Positions 17,662 to 27,350 are shown, numbered from the stretch's first letter. The stretch: DNA of 64,000 nt from [Leptolyngbya] sp. JSC-1 (GCA_000733415.1 KL662191.1:4681423-4745422); one strand, 5' to 3'. The notes: generated from the letters alone by a model not told the origin. Program-made: numbers and translations.

Positions 17662-17824
17662 AGAAACTTAAATTGAGAAACTATGAGATGATTCTGAGGT
17701 GAAATGGTGATGGGGTGAATCTCAACAGGACAACCTGTTTTTTGGGATTGGGCAATGTGTCAAAGCAAACTCAGCCAGAAAAAGGATTTCCTAGTTCGCC
17801 TCAGCAATATGAAGAGGGAAATGC

Positions 17825-19825
17825 ATGAAGATCTGGCTATCAAGAATAGCAACGGTGACGTTGACAACTATTTTACTCAGTTTCAATGGCTACGGCAAAG
17901 CTGAGAGTAGCGATCAGACAGTGACAATTGATACGGGTACACTTAAGGGAACGGTAACCAACAATGCGCTCTCTTTCAAGGGGATTCCCTATGCAGCACC
18001 ACCCGTAGGCAATCTGCGTTGGCGAGCGCCCCAGCCGGTTCAACCCTGGCCTGGTGTACGCCCAGCTACCGAATACGGGCATGACTGCATCCAACTACCG
18101 CTTCCCGGCGACGCATCCGCTAGCGGTGGCTCCATGTCGGAAGACTGTCTGGTGCTGAATGTTTGGCGACCTGTTGCGATTGAACCGGATCAAAAACTGC
18201 CGGTTCTGGTCTGGATTCATGGCGGTGGTTTTCTCAACGGTAGCTCAGCTGCCCCCATCTATGACGGCAGTGCCTTTGCTCAGCAGGGGCTGGTGGTCGT
18301 CAGCTTCAACTACCGCTTAGGGCGTTTAGGGTTCTTTGCTCATCCGGCCCTCACCGCAGCAAACGAAGGGTCTCTCGGTAACTACGGCTTGCTAGATCAG
18401 TTGGCGGCTCTGCGATGGGTGCAGCGCAATGTGGCCGCCTTTGGTGGCGATCCGAGCCAAGTCACGATCATGGGGGAATCGGCAGGCGGGATTTCAGTAA
18501 TGCACCACCTAACTTCGCCCCAGTCGCAGGGGCTATTTCACCGAGCGATTGTGTTGTCGGGCGGCGGGCGTACCTATCTGGTAGGTTTGCGCAAGCTGAG
18601 TCAAAGCACTCCAGAATTGCCGTCTGCGGAGGAAAGCGGCCTTGAGTTTGCTAGAAGCGTTGGGGTTACTAGCACCGGATCCGAGGCATTGGCAGCATTG
18701 CGTGCCCTACCCGCCGAACAGGTGAATGGTGATATGAATATGGGCGCGTTACTGTCGAAACCACCGACCTATGCCGGCGGCCCTATCTTCGACGGCGACC
18801 TGATCACAACAACCCCAGGAGAAATTTTACAGCGAGGCGAAGTGGCAGACGTCCCCGTCCTGATTGGCACCACTAGCGCCGATCTGCCCGTCACCTTCCC
18901 GCCCCTAGAAAACCCGTTTTCCTACTTTGGGCCAGAGGCAGCACAGGCTATCGCTGCCTACAATCCCGATGGTACCTTGCCTCCAGAGGTGATCATTCCG
19001 ACCATTGCCGTTGATATCACCATGCATGAACCGGCCCGCTTCGTGGCCCGACAGGTGACAGCAGCCGGCAATTCGGCTTGGCTCTATCGGTTTGGCTATG
19101 TGGCGGAATCTCTGCGTCCGGAGCAGCTCGGTGCCGAACATGCCAGCGAACAACCCTATTTGTTTAGTACGCTGGACGCTCGCTATGGTGAGGCTGTCAC
19201 CGAGAACGATCGGGAAATGGCGCGGCTGTTTCACACCTACTTCGCCAATTTTGCCAAGTCCGGCAACCCCAATGGCGCAGGCTTACCTCCCTGGCCCCAG
19301 TACGACTCTACCAAACCCGATCTGATGCTGTTCACCCTCGATGCCAATGCCGTGATCCAACCCGATCCCTGGACCGAACGCTTAGATTTAGTTGAACGAG
19401 CCGCAGATGCTCAAATCTCCCCGCCTAATGCTGTCCGTGACCTAGGCAGCACATCCTGGCAACTCGTGCAGTTCCAGAGCGGCGATGGTATAACCCTAAC
19501 ACCAGATGAGCCGGCAAAATACACAATTGCCTTCACGGCTGATGGTGGCGTAACCATGCGGATCGACTGCAACCGGGGACGCGGCACTTGGACATCGTCC
19601 GGGCCAAATCAGCTTCAGTTTGGTCCAATTGCGACGACTCGCGTCCTCTGTCCACCGGATTCTCTCTACAATCGCATTGTGCAGGATTTGCCAGCAGTGC
19701 GGTCTTACACGCTCCAAGAGAATCATCTGTTTCTGTCGCTGATGGCAGATGGTGGTATTTACGAATTCGAGCCGATCGAGGCGCAACCAGCGCCAAGCGC
19801 ACCAGCTCGATCCCCTAGCCTCTGA
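17825..19825 (+). CDS. Exported type B carboxylesterase fused to a META (HslJ-like) domain
   Basis: A 666-residue protein. It has a signal peptide (residues 1-26) and then a cholinesterase/para-nitrobenzyl-esterase-type alpha/beta hydrolase (about 30-515). Visible motifs are LSFKGIPYAAPPVGNLRWRAP, EDCLVLNVW, the oxyanion HGGGF, and the nucleophile elbow GESAGG (S219); a His in the GAEHASEQPYLF region probably completes the triad. Residues about 535-655 match the META fold (LGSTSWQLVQFQ, CNRGRGTW, TRVLCP). A META domain attached to an esterase is unusual. The product should be periplasmic or secreted. The natural ester substrate is unknown. It converges with the broken HEAT gene. Confidence 0.85.
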   Translation: MKIWLSRIATVTLTTILLSFNGYGKAESSDQTVTIDTGTLKGTVTNNALSFKGIPYAAPPVGNLRWRAPQPVQPWPGVRPATEYGHDCIQLPLPGDASASGGSMSEDCLVLNVWRPVAIEPDQKLPVLVWIHGGGFLNGSSAAPIYDGSAFAQQGLVVVSFNYRLGRLGFFAHPALTAANEGSLGNYGLLDQLAALRWVQRNVAAFGGDPSQVTIMGESAGGISVMHHLTSPQSQGLFHRAIVLSGGGRTYLVGLRKLSQSTPELPSAEESGLEFARSVGVTSTGSEALAALRALPAEQVNGDMNMGALLSKPPTYAGGPIFDGDLITTTPGEILQRGEVADVPVLIGTTSADLPVTFPPLENPFSYFGPEAAQAIAAYNPDGTLPPEVIIPTIAVDITMHEPARFVARQVTAAGNSAWLYRFGYVAESLRPEQLGAEHASEQPYLFSTLDARYGEAVTENDREMARLFHTYFANFAKSGNPNGAGLPPWPQYDSTKPDLMLFTLDANAVIQPDPWTERLDLVERAADAQISPPNAVRDLGSTSWQLVQFQSGDGITLTPDEPAKYTIAFTADGGVTMRIDCNRGRGTWTSSGPNQLQFGPIATTRVLCPPDSLYNRIVQDLPAVRSYTLQENHLFLSLMADGGIYEFEPIEAQPAPSAPARSPSL

Positions 19826-20579
19826 AGTGATCGCCTTTGTGCTTGGAGGCAGCTTCGACGCCTTTGACCGTAGCCGTTCTGCATCAACATGATGACGCCG
19901 CTCGTAAGCCTCTGCCCGTGAGATCAGGCCCAGGTCTCGCTGCACATCAATCCAATCTCCACAGATAGAAGCATCGACCCATTTGGCTGCATAGGCCCGC
20001 TCAATTTGGGGAGCCGTATCTTGAGCCTGCAAATCTATCAGGCAAGAGATGATCATCCCGTTGAATTCTCGGCTGTTTTTAGAAAATTGCTCAAGCTGCT
20101 CTACCAAAGCCACGATGCAGTCTCGCCGCACCTCTGGGTGAGCCTTACCCAACTCAACCAGGATATTCGCGGCTGTCCAGCGGCAATAGAAAGCATTCTC
20201 AGGATTTGCCAGAAAGTCCTTGACTGGGGCAAGTACTGCCGAACCAATCAGCGCAAAAACCTCAGGCATCTCTTCTCTAAACCAGTCGCTGCCCTCCATT
20301 TGATTAAAGACAGCCAGCAGGGGTTCGATAGCCGCCTCTGCCTTGAGTTGCCTCAGGGGGCGCCAAGCATGAACCGGATCCCAAACCTCCAGGCTTTCTG
20401 AATCGGCCCAGTTGAGGTCTTGGTCGATTGCCATCTGAATTAGCTCAGATCTCAGGAATTTGGTCAGCAGTCAAACCGAAGACTTCGGCATAGTCAGCCC
20501 ATTTATTGCGCAAGCGCAGGTGTTTTTCTCCAAGCTGGAGCAGGGCGGCAACGGGAGGAGAAAGTGAGCGCAGAGAGAT
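19826..20579 (-). pseudogene. Broken HEAT-repeat / DUF1186-type protein gene
   Basis: The N-terminal part reads FISLRSLSPPVAALLQLGEK...NKWADYAEVFGLTADQIPEI and then hits TGA at 20447-20445. The rest continues in another frame as ELIQMAIDQDLNWADSESLEVWDPVHAWRPL... with HEAT-like helices (EPLLAVFNQM, VFALIGSAVLAPVKDFLA, AANILVELGKAHPEVRRDCIVALVEQL). A doubled CTCAG (20444-20448 and 20451-20455) points to a 7-bp insertion as the cause. The expected start is ATC (20579-20577), eight bases after a good AAGGAG, so the start codon also seems lost. The open frame then runs on into the esterase gene, so its natural stop is gone as well. The downstream part starting at ATG 20434 could still be expressed. 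Confidence 0.65.
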
Positions 20580-20645
20580 AAACCTGTCTCCTTGGGCACG
20601 TTAATAGGGCATGATTAATAGCTGGCACTGATAGCCGTAGTTCCT

Positions 20646-22226
20646 ATGACAAGCGCCCCCTCCCCTCCCACCGCTCTGTACTGGCAGTACCTGAGTGGAT
20701 TTTACCCCAACCTACCGCCAGAGGTTCTAGCCTCATTCACCACCTGCTGGGAACAAACCGTTTGGGATGATCCGCAAACTCCACTCGACTGCAACAATCT
20801 AGCTGTGATTGCCCTGATTGAAGCTGAGCAGGCTGAAGGAGACCTGAGGGCGATGGGGTTGGAAATGGCGCTGGCGGCATTGATGCAGGGCGTTGAGATG
20901 GAACCTGGTCATCCGCTGTGTGTAGCGCATTTGGCGCTAGTGCGCAGTTTGATTGGTGAATCAGAAGCCGCATTTCAAACCGCCTTTCCGGCCCTGATCG
21001 ATCTGCTGCAATTTGCCTACACGGGTGAGGTATTTCCGCTGGGGCTGATCTACTGGCCACAAGGCGATTATCATCTGCTGGCTGATCCAACAACAATTGA
21101 GTCCATCTTCGCAGCGGCAACAGGGGCAGATCAGGCCATGCGGCTCCTAGCAGCCGTGCTTTGCCATTGTCAGCTTGTGTTCTATGGGGTGAGCGGCAAG
21201 CGGTTTTTGCAGCTGGCGGCCCAACTTATGCCCAACTCAGCCCGATTCAACCTGATGCTGGGATTAGCCCACCTGATGCAGCAGCAGTGGGAAGGGTTGC
21301 TCTACCTACACCAAGCTCGCACCATTGCCCCTGAATTTGCTCCTGCGGTTCAGGCGCTCTATTTGGCCTACCTCCCCCTGCAACCAGAAGTAGCCGACTT
21401 TTGGCTACACCATGCACGGGAATTAGCCGAGGCACAACCTCAGTCGCTCGACTGGCGCTGGACCAGTCTCGATGCAAACAGTGCCTTCACTTACCTGCCG
21501 TTTGAGCACACGCTGTTAATGGCCGTAGAGCCGAATTTGCGCAGCATCGTCACCAGCGTTTTGTTAGCCGAAGCAGACTGGTTTGAGGCAGAAATGGAGT
21601 TTTGGCGCGAGCAGCTCCAGCCAGGGATGGTTGTGATCGATGTCGGAGCAAATGTTGGCGTATACACGTTCAGTGCTGCCCAGAAAGTGGGTTCCAATGG
21701 GCGCGTGTTGGCTATAGAGCCGTTTTCTGGCTGCATTCGCTGTTTGCAGGAAACGCAGCGGCTAAACCAACTGGATTGGGTGACTGTTTGTGCCGGAGCC
21801 GCCAGCGATCATCACGGTACCTCCTATTTGTCTCTGCAAGCGGCCAGCGAACTGAATGAAGTTATTAGCGAAATTGATCCTACCCTGGGCGAAGCATTTG
21901 AAGCCATCACCTGCTTTCCTCTCGATAGCCTGATCGACTCCGAAGGAATTAATCGCTTGGATTGGCTAAAAATTGATGCGGAAGGCCATGAGATGCAGGT
22001 GTTAGCCGGCAGTGATCGCCTCTTAACCGAATTCGCTCCCGGTATTATTTACGAAAATATCGCTGGAGACAAGGGCAGCAACACCGAGGTTGCCGCTTAT
22101 CTTCAGATCAAAGGTTATCGACTGTTTCGCTATCAACCCTATTTAAAAAATTTGATGCCAATTGAATCTCTAGAGCAATTACAAGGCAGTCTCAATATCA
22201 TTGCGCTACCCAATCAATCCGGCTAA
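20646..22226 (+). CDS. FkbM family methyltransferase with helical (TPR-like) N-terminal region
   Basis: A 526-residue protein. Residues about 1-300 are alpha-helical and TPR-like (repeated Ala/Leu/Trp-spaced helices such as LMLGLAHLMQQQWEGLLYLHQA). Residues about 320-520 form an FkbM-type SAM methyltransferase with motif I VIDVGANVGVYTFSA, the acidic IEPF and LKIDAEGHEMQVL. FkbM enzymes O-methylate sugars or peptide natural products. The fusion to a TPR-like region and the convergent SPINDLY-type glycosyltransferase suggest that both act on the same glycan or glycoprotein, which is inference. Confidence 0.85.
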   Translation: MTSAPSPPTALYWQYLSGFYPNLPPEVLASFTTCWEQTVWDDPQTPLDCNNLAVIALIEAEQAEGDLRAMGLEMALAALMQGVEMEPGHPLCVAHLALVRSLIGESEAAFQTAFPALIDLLQFAYTGEVFPLGLIYWPQGDYHLLADPTTIESIFAAATGADQAMRLLAAVLCHCQLVFYGVSGKRFLQLAAQLMPNSARFNLMLGLAHLMQQQWEGLLYLHQARTIAPEFAPAVQALYLAYLPLQPEVADFWLHHARELAEAQPQSLDWRWTSLDANSAFTYLPFEHTLLMAVEPNLRSIVTSVLLAEADWFEAEMEFWREQLQPGMVVIDVGANVGVYTFSAAQKVGSNGRVLAIEPFSGCIRCLQETQRLNQLDWVTVCAGAASDHHGTSYLSLQAASELNEVISEIDPTLGEAFEAITCFPLDSLIDSEGINRLDWLKIDAEGHEMQVLAGSDRLLTEFAPGIIYENIAGDKGSNTEVAAYLQIKGYRLFRYQPYLKNLMPIESLEQLQGSLNIIALPNQSG

Positions 22227-22256
22227 TATCAAGTCGGATGGAACAACCACACTATC

Positions 22257-22330
22257 GTAAGGGCGAAGCGTTTGCGTCAGAAGCTCTGTAGCTATGCCTT
22301 GGATTCATTTCGCAAATGCTTCGCTCTTAC
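22257..22330. repeat. Long imperfect inverted repeat between convergent genes
   Basis: The left arm 22257-22276 (GTAAGGGCGAAGCGTTTGCG) pairs with the right arm 22311-22330 (CGCAAATGCTTCGCTCTTAC) with two mismatches around a 34-nt loop. GGGCGAAGC-type palindromes of this kind are dispersed in cyanobacterial genomes as MITE-like elements. The position between two convergent stops suggests it also works as a bidirectional transcription barrier. Confidence 0.75.
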
Positions 22331-22337
22331 TATTGGA

Positions 22338-24551
22338 TTATTGCAAATAGCACTGCCACATCTGCTCATAGGCGGCTTCCAGGTCACACGTAAACTGTTT
22401 GGCGTTCCAGAGGGGTGCTGTTTGGCGAGATTGCCGCAACTTCCAGGCGATGTTCTGCCGCAGGGCTGCATCCATACCCAAGCGAATTCCCCATTCAATA
22501 TACTCTGCATCTGTCCAGGCAATTCCTTCGGTGATACCCGCGTTCATCATCATGCCGTAGCTGTTGCGAGCTGCAAACTGCTGACCCACTTTGGTGACAA
22601 TCGGAATGCCCATCCAGAGGGTTTCGAGCGTGGTGGTGGCCCCGTTATAGGGAAAGGTATCCAGCACCACATCAGCAATGCCCAAATTAGCACGGTGGAT
22701 TTCTTCGATGGGCACATGGGGCAAAAACCGCAGTCGATTGGCCGCAACCCCCGCTTCCTCAGCCATTTGCTCAAAGATAGCTTGTGTATTTTGCAGATTA
22801 CCCAAGCCTTTGATTAAAAAATAGCTGTTCGGAACCTGGCTCAGGATCTGCATTTGCAAGCGAATGGTTTCGGGATGGCGTTTGACAATGAACTGAGAGC
22901 TAAAATAAACCACAGCATCAGCGGGAATATCCAGATCTTGGCGTCGCAATGTTGGCACTTCAACCTCAAAGCCATCCACCGCAATATAGGTTTTGGGTAA
23001 TCGCCAGATTTGCTCACTGTAGTAGTCTTGGGCATAGTCAGGCAGTACATAGGGGTCGGCTAGAAAATAGTCGATAGTGGGCAAGCCAGAGGCATCTAAG
23101 CCGAGCCAAGTCACCTGAATGGGGGCAGGTTTCAACGCCATCACCGCCATCGTCTGGTCGAACGTGAGGCTATCTAGATCAACCAAAATATCAATTTCAT
23201 CAGCGCGAATCGTTTTAGCCGCTGTCATCTCATCGCTTGTCAAACAGCGCCACTGGTCCGAAGCATCCGCAAACCACTGGGCCGTAAAACCGCTGGCCTC
23301 GGTTTGCTGGTTGAAGTAGGTGTAGATCTCAAACCGTTCCCGGTCGTGATGCCGAAAGATCCAGCGCGACAGCCAGCCCACCGAGTGGCGACGCAAACAG
23401 TTGGAGATGTAGCCAATCCGCAGCTTTTGGCGCTCGGTTCGGATCAGGGGCATCCGCGGATAGGGGCGATAGCCAGGCAGATGTTTCTCAACATAGGCAT
23501 CGATCGACTGCTGACACGACTGCATGACTTGATTTTGCAGGCGGCGCACGGTCTGAGGATCATCCTGGAAGTAGGGGTAAAAGAACAGACAAACGCTCAA
23601 CAGCACCGATTCTGGCGTTTGATCCGGATCGATTTCGGGTTGTTCCAGCCACGTATGGAGTAAGGCCGTCTGCTGATCGAGCGCTGCTTTTGTCTCTGCC
23701 CATGCAGCTCCGGCAAACAGTAGCCCTCGCAGTAACAAGGCTTGGCTGATCAGCTTGTCTCGCAGTGTGGTCGAAACCCTATACGCCTGTTGGGCAAACT
23801 CGATGCCCTGTTCGTATGCTGCTGCAAACTGAGCAATGGTAGCCAGTCGCCACAGAGGGTTGGGCCGATGCGGATCTAATTGCAGACAAAGCTCGGCATA
23901 GCGACGGGACAGAACCAGATCGGCAAACAAGGTAAATAACTGATGGGAGGTGGTCAGTAGCCGATCGCTTAAATCCCGGATTTGAGCTGCGGTCTGGGCT
24001 TGCGCCAAACTGGCAACGACCAATTCCCACACCTGCGGATGGTCTGGAAACTGGCCAAGGATTGGCTGAAGCACAGCTAACAGCAAATCAAAATCAACCT
24101 GAGATGCCCGAAGTTGAGCAACCAGTCCCAGAGCAGCAATGCGTTCAGGGGTAAATTGTCCGGCCTGCAACAGTTGCCGCAGCAAGTGTAGTGAATGGTT
24201 GGCCTGGTGGGGAGCCAACTCGCGAATGTGTTGCCGTAGTGCCCAAGCAACGGTAGGACGGTCAATTTTTTCCTGCTGGTGGGCTGCTTGCTGAAGTATT
24301 TCGACTAGTTCGCAGATCCATGCTGCCTGCTGCTCTGGAGTTTCTGCCTCGGCCATCACCAGCGACCAGGTTAGCTGGGCTTCAGCCTCTTGTCCATCGA
24401 GCAGATAGGCTAGCCCCAACTGCCAGTACAGAGACGGTTGACCCGGATGCAGTTCGATTAGCTGCTCATAGCAGGCCGCAGCCTGGGCGTACTGTTGTTG
24501 CGATAAATAGCTTTCTGCTTGTAACTGGAGTGGAAGATCGGAAGGAATCAT
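22338..24551 (-). CDS. TPR protein with SPINDLY/OGT-type glycosyltransferase domain (GT41)
   Basis: A 737-residue protein. Residues 1-300 hold TPR-like helices (YLSQQQYAQAAACYEQLIELHPGQPSLYWQLGLAYLLDGQ is a canonical pair). Residues about 365-735 match the bacterial O-GlcNAc-transferase-like GT41 catalytic region: LRIGYISNCLRRHSVG, DILVDLDSLT, IQVTWLGLDASGLPTIDYFLADP, VYFSSQF.VKRHPE, RLRFLPHVP and DVVLDTFPYNGATTTLETLWMGIP. It probably transfers a sugar to protein Ser/Thr or to a glycan. No signal peptide is apparent, so it should be cytoplasmic. It is convergent with the FkbM gene. Confidence 0.9.
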   Translation of the reverse strand: MIPSDLPLQLQAESYLSQQQYAQAAACYEQLIELHPGQPSLYWQLGLAYLLDGQEAEAQLTWSLVMAEAETPEQQAAWICELVEILQQAAHQQEKIDRPTVAWALRQHIRELAPHQANHSLHLLRQLLQAGQFTPERIAALGLVAQLRASQVDFDLLLAVLQPILGQFPDHPQVWELVVASLAQAQTAAQIRDLSDRLLTTSHQLFTLFADLVLSRRYAELCLQLDPHRPNPLWRLATIAQFAAAYEQGIEFAQQAYRVSTTLRDKLISQALLLRGLLFAGAAWAETKAALDQQTALLHTWLEQPEIDPDQTPESVLLSVCLFFYPYFQDDPQTVRRLQNQVMQSCQQSIDAYVEKHLPGYRPYPRMPLIRTERQKLRIGYISNCLRRHSVGWLSRWIFRHHDRERFEIYTYFNQQTEASGFTAQWFADASDQWRCLTSDEMTAAKTIRADEIDILVDLDSLTFDQTMAVMALKPAPIQVTWLGLDASGLPTIDYFLADPYVLPDYAQDYYSEQIWRLPKTYIAVDGFEVEVPTLRRQDLDIPADAVVYFSSQFIVKRHPETIRLQMQILSQVPNSYFLIKGLGNLQNTQAIFEQMAEEAGVAANRLRFLPHVPIEEIHRANLGIADVVLDTFPYNGATTTLETLWMGIPIVTKVGQQFAARNSYGMMMNAGITEGIAWTDAEYIEWGIRLGMDAALRQNIAWKLRQSRQTAPLWNAKQFTCDLEAAYEQMWQCYLQ

Positions 24552-24826
24552 TTGTCACGTAATTCAGCCATCAGCTTGTTTGACCCAATTGAAATCAAGT
24601 ATGCCCTGAAAGGGAAATCAAGAGTACTTTGACCCAGATCTTGCACCAACTTGAGTCAAGCTAGAATCTCAATTTCTATCGCCAGAGTCATGATTTATTG
24701 CAGTTCTCGCTGGTATAGTTTAGAGCTGAATTGAAGTAGTTAGAGAGTTGAAAGTAGATACTAAATTGTAAGTAGGTTGGCAACTACAGTTAGCGTACAG
24801 TCAGTGATATCATAAAACTTTTCAAT

Positions 24827-25585
24827 ATGAATAACAAACAGACCAATAAAACCAAGCCAGATCATATTTCATCAAACGATACTGAGCCACAGGCCAAATT
24901 AGATCGTAAGCGGATTCTAACGGCCCCTCTTCCTGATCCAGTCACTAAAAATATTGAAGCTATTATTGCACTACATACTCAAGAAGCGAGAGAGATTCCG
25001 ACGCATGAGCGAATTTTAGAGAATATTGCTACCTTCTTTGGAAAACCGATCTTTTTGTACAGTCTATTGTTGGCTCTGGCTATTTGGGTACTAGACACGG
25101 TTTTTGAGCAGGCACTCCCACTGGACTTACCACCTTTTACCTGGGCAGGGCACGGACTAGACGCAGCGGCCTTGCTGATTTCAACCGGAGTGCTAGTGCG
25201 GCAAACTCGGCAGGAAAACTTTGCTGAACAGCGTACCCAACTGATGCTACAGATGAACCTGCTTTCGGAACAAAAAATTGCCAAAATTATTTCGCTTTTA
25301 GAAGAGCTGCGGGCCGATCTCCCTGATGTTGCCGACCGCTATGATCCAGAAGCTGAAGTAATGCAGGAAGCGACTGATCCGATTGCCGTTCTAAACGCCC
25401 TACAAGAAAACTTAGCGCGAGAACTCACACCAGATGTCTCGACTGAATCTAAATCTAAATCTGAATCTGAATCTGAATCTGAATCTGAATCTGAATCTGA
25501 ATCTGAAGCACCAAAACTAGGAGAGCTTGAGTTAGATGGGATTGATTCTGTTGATCAGCGTGGGCATGCAGAAGAAGCCATCTAG
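24827..25585 (+). CDS. DUF1003-like membrane protein with Ser-Glu repeat tail
   Basis: A 252-residue protein. The N-terminal region is polar. Two membrane segments (about 75-90 and 103-123) are preceded by the ENIATFFGKPIFLY motif typical of DUF1003-like proteins, followed by a coiled-coil-prone stretch (TRQENFAEQRTQLMLQMNLLSEQKIAKI). The C-terminal tail has a Ser-Glu dipeptide array (about residues 208-227) encoded by a perfect CTGAAT hexamer repeat. Hexamer gain or loss keeps the frame, so tail length can vary without killing the gene. The function of the family is unknown. No gene lies in the 275 bp upstream. Confidence 0.75.
   Translation: MNNKQTNKTKPDHISSNDTEPQAKLDRKRILTAPLPDPVTKNIEAIIALHTQEAREIPTHERILENIATFFGKPIFLYSLLLALAIWVLDTVFEQALPLDLPPFTWAGHGLDAAALLISTGVLVRQTRQENFAEQRTQLMLQMNLLSEQKIAKIISLLEELRADLPDVADRYDPEAEVMQEATDPIAVLNALQENLARELTPDVSTESKSKSESESESESESESESEAPKLGELELDGIDSVDQRGHAEEAI
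25451..25506 (+). repeat. CTGAAT hexanucleotide microsatellite
   Basis: Eight or nine CTGAAT/CTAAAT units in a row, in frame, encode the alternating Ser-Glu (first units Ser-Lys) tail of the DUF1003-like protein. Confidence 0.9.
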
Positions 25586-25871
25586 CAATTCTTCCTCTCA
25601 TCAAACCTTTAATGTTGTACATTATACAGTCAAGATATGTCCAGCTATACCAAGCTATAGAACGATTTAAATTAGAGCTGTAGTGAAATTGTCTTGCCTC
25701 GAAAAGCAGCTCGATTAGGTTTTCAGCAGCAAATCGATAGAGCCTAGCCATTTGTCCTCTGTCTTTAGAAGGAGATTGACTCTGTAGCAGGATAGATGCT
25801 CCTGACGACTTATTTCCCGTATTATCACAATCGCAAGTAACAACTTCTACTTTACTCTGGAGTAAGCGAAT

Positions 25872-27350
25872 ATGTCCGAAACGAATGGCGTGATGATGCA
25901 GTACTTTCACTGGTACTGTCCTGACGATGGTAGCTTGTGGAATCAGCTCGCTGAATCTGCGGAAGAATTAGCAAAAGTTGGGGTTACGTCAGTGTGGTTA
26001 CCGCCAGCCTACAAAGGCACCGGCGGCGGCAGTGATGTAGGCTATGGTGTCTATGACCTGTTTGACCTGGGCGAATTTGACCAGAAAGGCTCGGTGCGCA
26101 CCAAATACGGCACTAAAGAGGAGTATTTGCGAGCTATTAAAGCCGCTCAAAAGGCTGGGATTCGCGTCTATGCCGATGTGGTTTTTAACCACAAATTAGG
26201 GGCAGATGCACAGGAAGAAGCTGAGGCCACACCGTTCCATCCAGAGAACCGCAACGAGACGATTGGAGAGTACCAAACGATCAAAGCCTGGACTCATTTT
26301 ACTTTTCCAGGGCGTCAAGGCAAATACTCTACAATGGAATGGCACTGGTGGCATTTTGATGCTATTGATTACAACGTTTATAACGAGTCGGAGGACGCTA
26401 TTTACCTATTAAAAGGAAAGGATTTTGATAATAACGTTGACCTGGAAAAAGGTAACTTTGATTATCTAATGGGTTGCGATCTGGATATGGATCACCCTGA
26501 GGTTTGCGCCGAGCTGAAATACTGGGGTGAATGGTATGTTGATACAACCGGCGTGGATGGGTTCCGATTCGATGCGGTCAAACATGTAGCGGCTGATTTT
26601 TTCCGGGAATGGCTAGATCATGTCAGTGACTATGCTAAGCGCGATCTGTTTGCCGTAGGCGAGTACTGGTCCTACGATGTGGAAGCCCTGCACAGCTTCA
26701 TCGAAACCACCAAAGGCAGGGTGACGCTATTTGACGCCCCACTCCACTACAATTTTCACGTTGCTAGTCAATCGGGCAATGACTACGATATGCGTCAGAT
26801 TTTCGACAATACGCTGGTACAACAGCAGCCCGCTCTGGCCGTAACGCTGGTCGATAACCACGACTCTCAACCCCTCCAATCGCTGGAATCGGTGGTGGAA
26901 CCTTGGTTTAAACCATTGGCCTATGCTTTGATTCTGTTACGCCGCGAAGGGTATCCCTGCGTCTTTTATCCCGATTACTACGGTGCCCACTACAAAGATA
27001 TTGGCAATGATGGCAACGAGCATGAGGTTTGGTTAGATCAGCACCAGTTCCTGCTTGACAAAATGCTACACGCTCGCCAGACCTACGCCTACGGCGATCA
27101 ATACGACTATTTCGACCACGCTAACTGTATTGGCTGGACGCGGTTAGGTACTGAAGAGCATCCCGGCGGCTTGGCTGTGGTGCTGAGCAACGGCGATGCA
27201 GGCAGTAAGTACATGGAAGTCGGCCAACCCAACCGCACCTACATCGACATCACCGAACATATTGAAGAACCGATCACAACAAACGAAGAAGGCTGGGCTG
27301 AATTTCTCTGTCCTCCTGGTTCAGTCTCGATCTGGGTGCCGCAATCCTAG
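25872..27350 (+). CDS. amyA: Alpha-amylase, cytoplasmic GH13 subfamily 5 type
   Basis: A 492-residue alpha-1,4-glucan endohydrolase without signal peptide, so it should act on intracellular glycogen or maltodextrins. GH13 conserved regions are visible: DVVFNHK (region I), GFRFDAVKHV with the nucleophile Asp (II), VGEYW with the acid/base Glu (III), and TLVDNHDSQ with the transition-state Asp (IV). The N-terminal NGVMMQYFHWY is characteristic of the GH13_5 group (E. coli AmyA, B. licheniformis-like). Length is normal. It is preceded by 286 bp without a gene and converges with the carotenoid-isomerase-like gene. Confidence 0.94.
   Translation: MSETNGVMMQYFHWYCPDDGSLWNQLAESAEELAKVGVTSVWLPPAYKGTGGGSDVGYGVYDLFDLGEFDQKGSVRTKYGTKEEYLRAIKAAQKAGIRVYADVVFNHKLGADAQEEAEATPFHPENRNETIGEYQTIKAWTHFTFPGRQGKYSTMEWHWWHFDAIDYNVYNESEDAIYLLKGKDFDNNVDLEKGNFDYLMGCDLDMDHPEVCAELKYWGEWYVDTTGVDGFRFDAVKHVAADFFREWLDHVSDYAKRDLFAVGEYWSYDVEALHSFIETTKGRVTLFDAPLHYNFHVASQSGNDYDMRQIFDNTLVQQQPALAVTLVDNHDSQPLQSLESVVEPWFKPLAYALILLRREGYPCVFYPDYYGAHYKDIGNDGNEHEVWLDQHQFLLDKMLHARQTYAYGDQYDYFDHANCIGWTRLGTEEHPGGLAVVLSNGDAGSKYMEVGQPNRTYIDITEHIEEPITTNEEGWAEFLCPPGSVSIWVPQS

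Noticed and set aside
19496..19825. Continuation of the HEAT-gene frame antisense to the esterase
   Set aside because: The esterase reads as a well-conserved META domain there, so the antisense frame is only read-through after loss of the stop.
22338..22817. Plus-strand frame opposite the SPINDLY-type gene
   Set aside because: Shadow of a strongly conserved catalytic domain on the minus strand.
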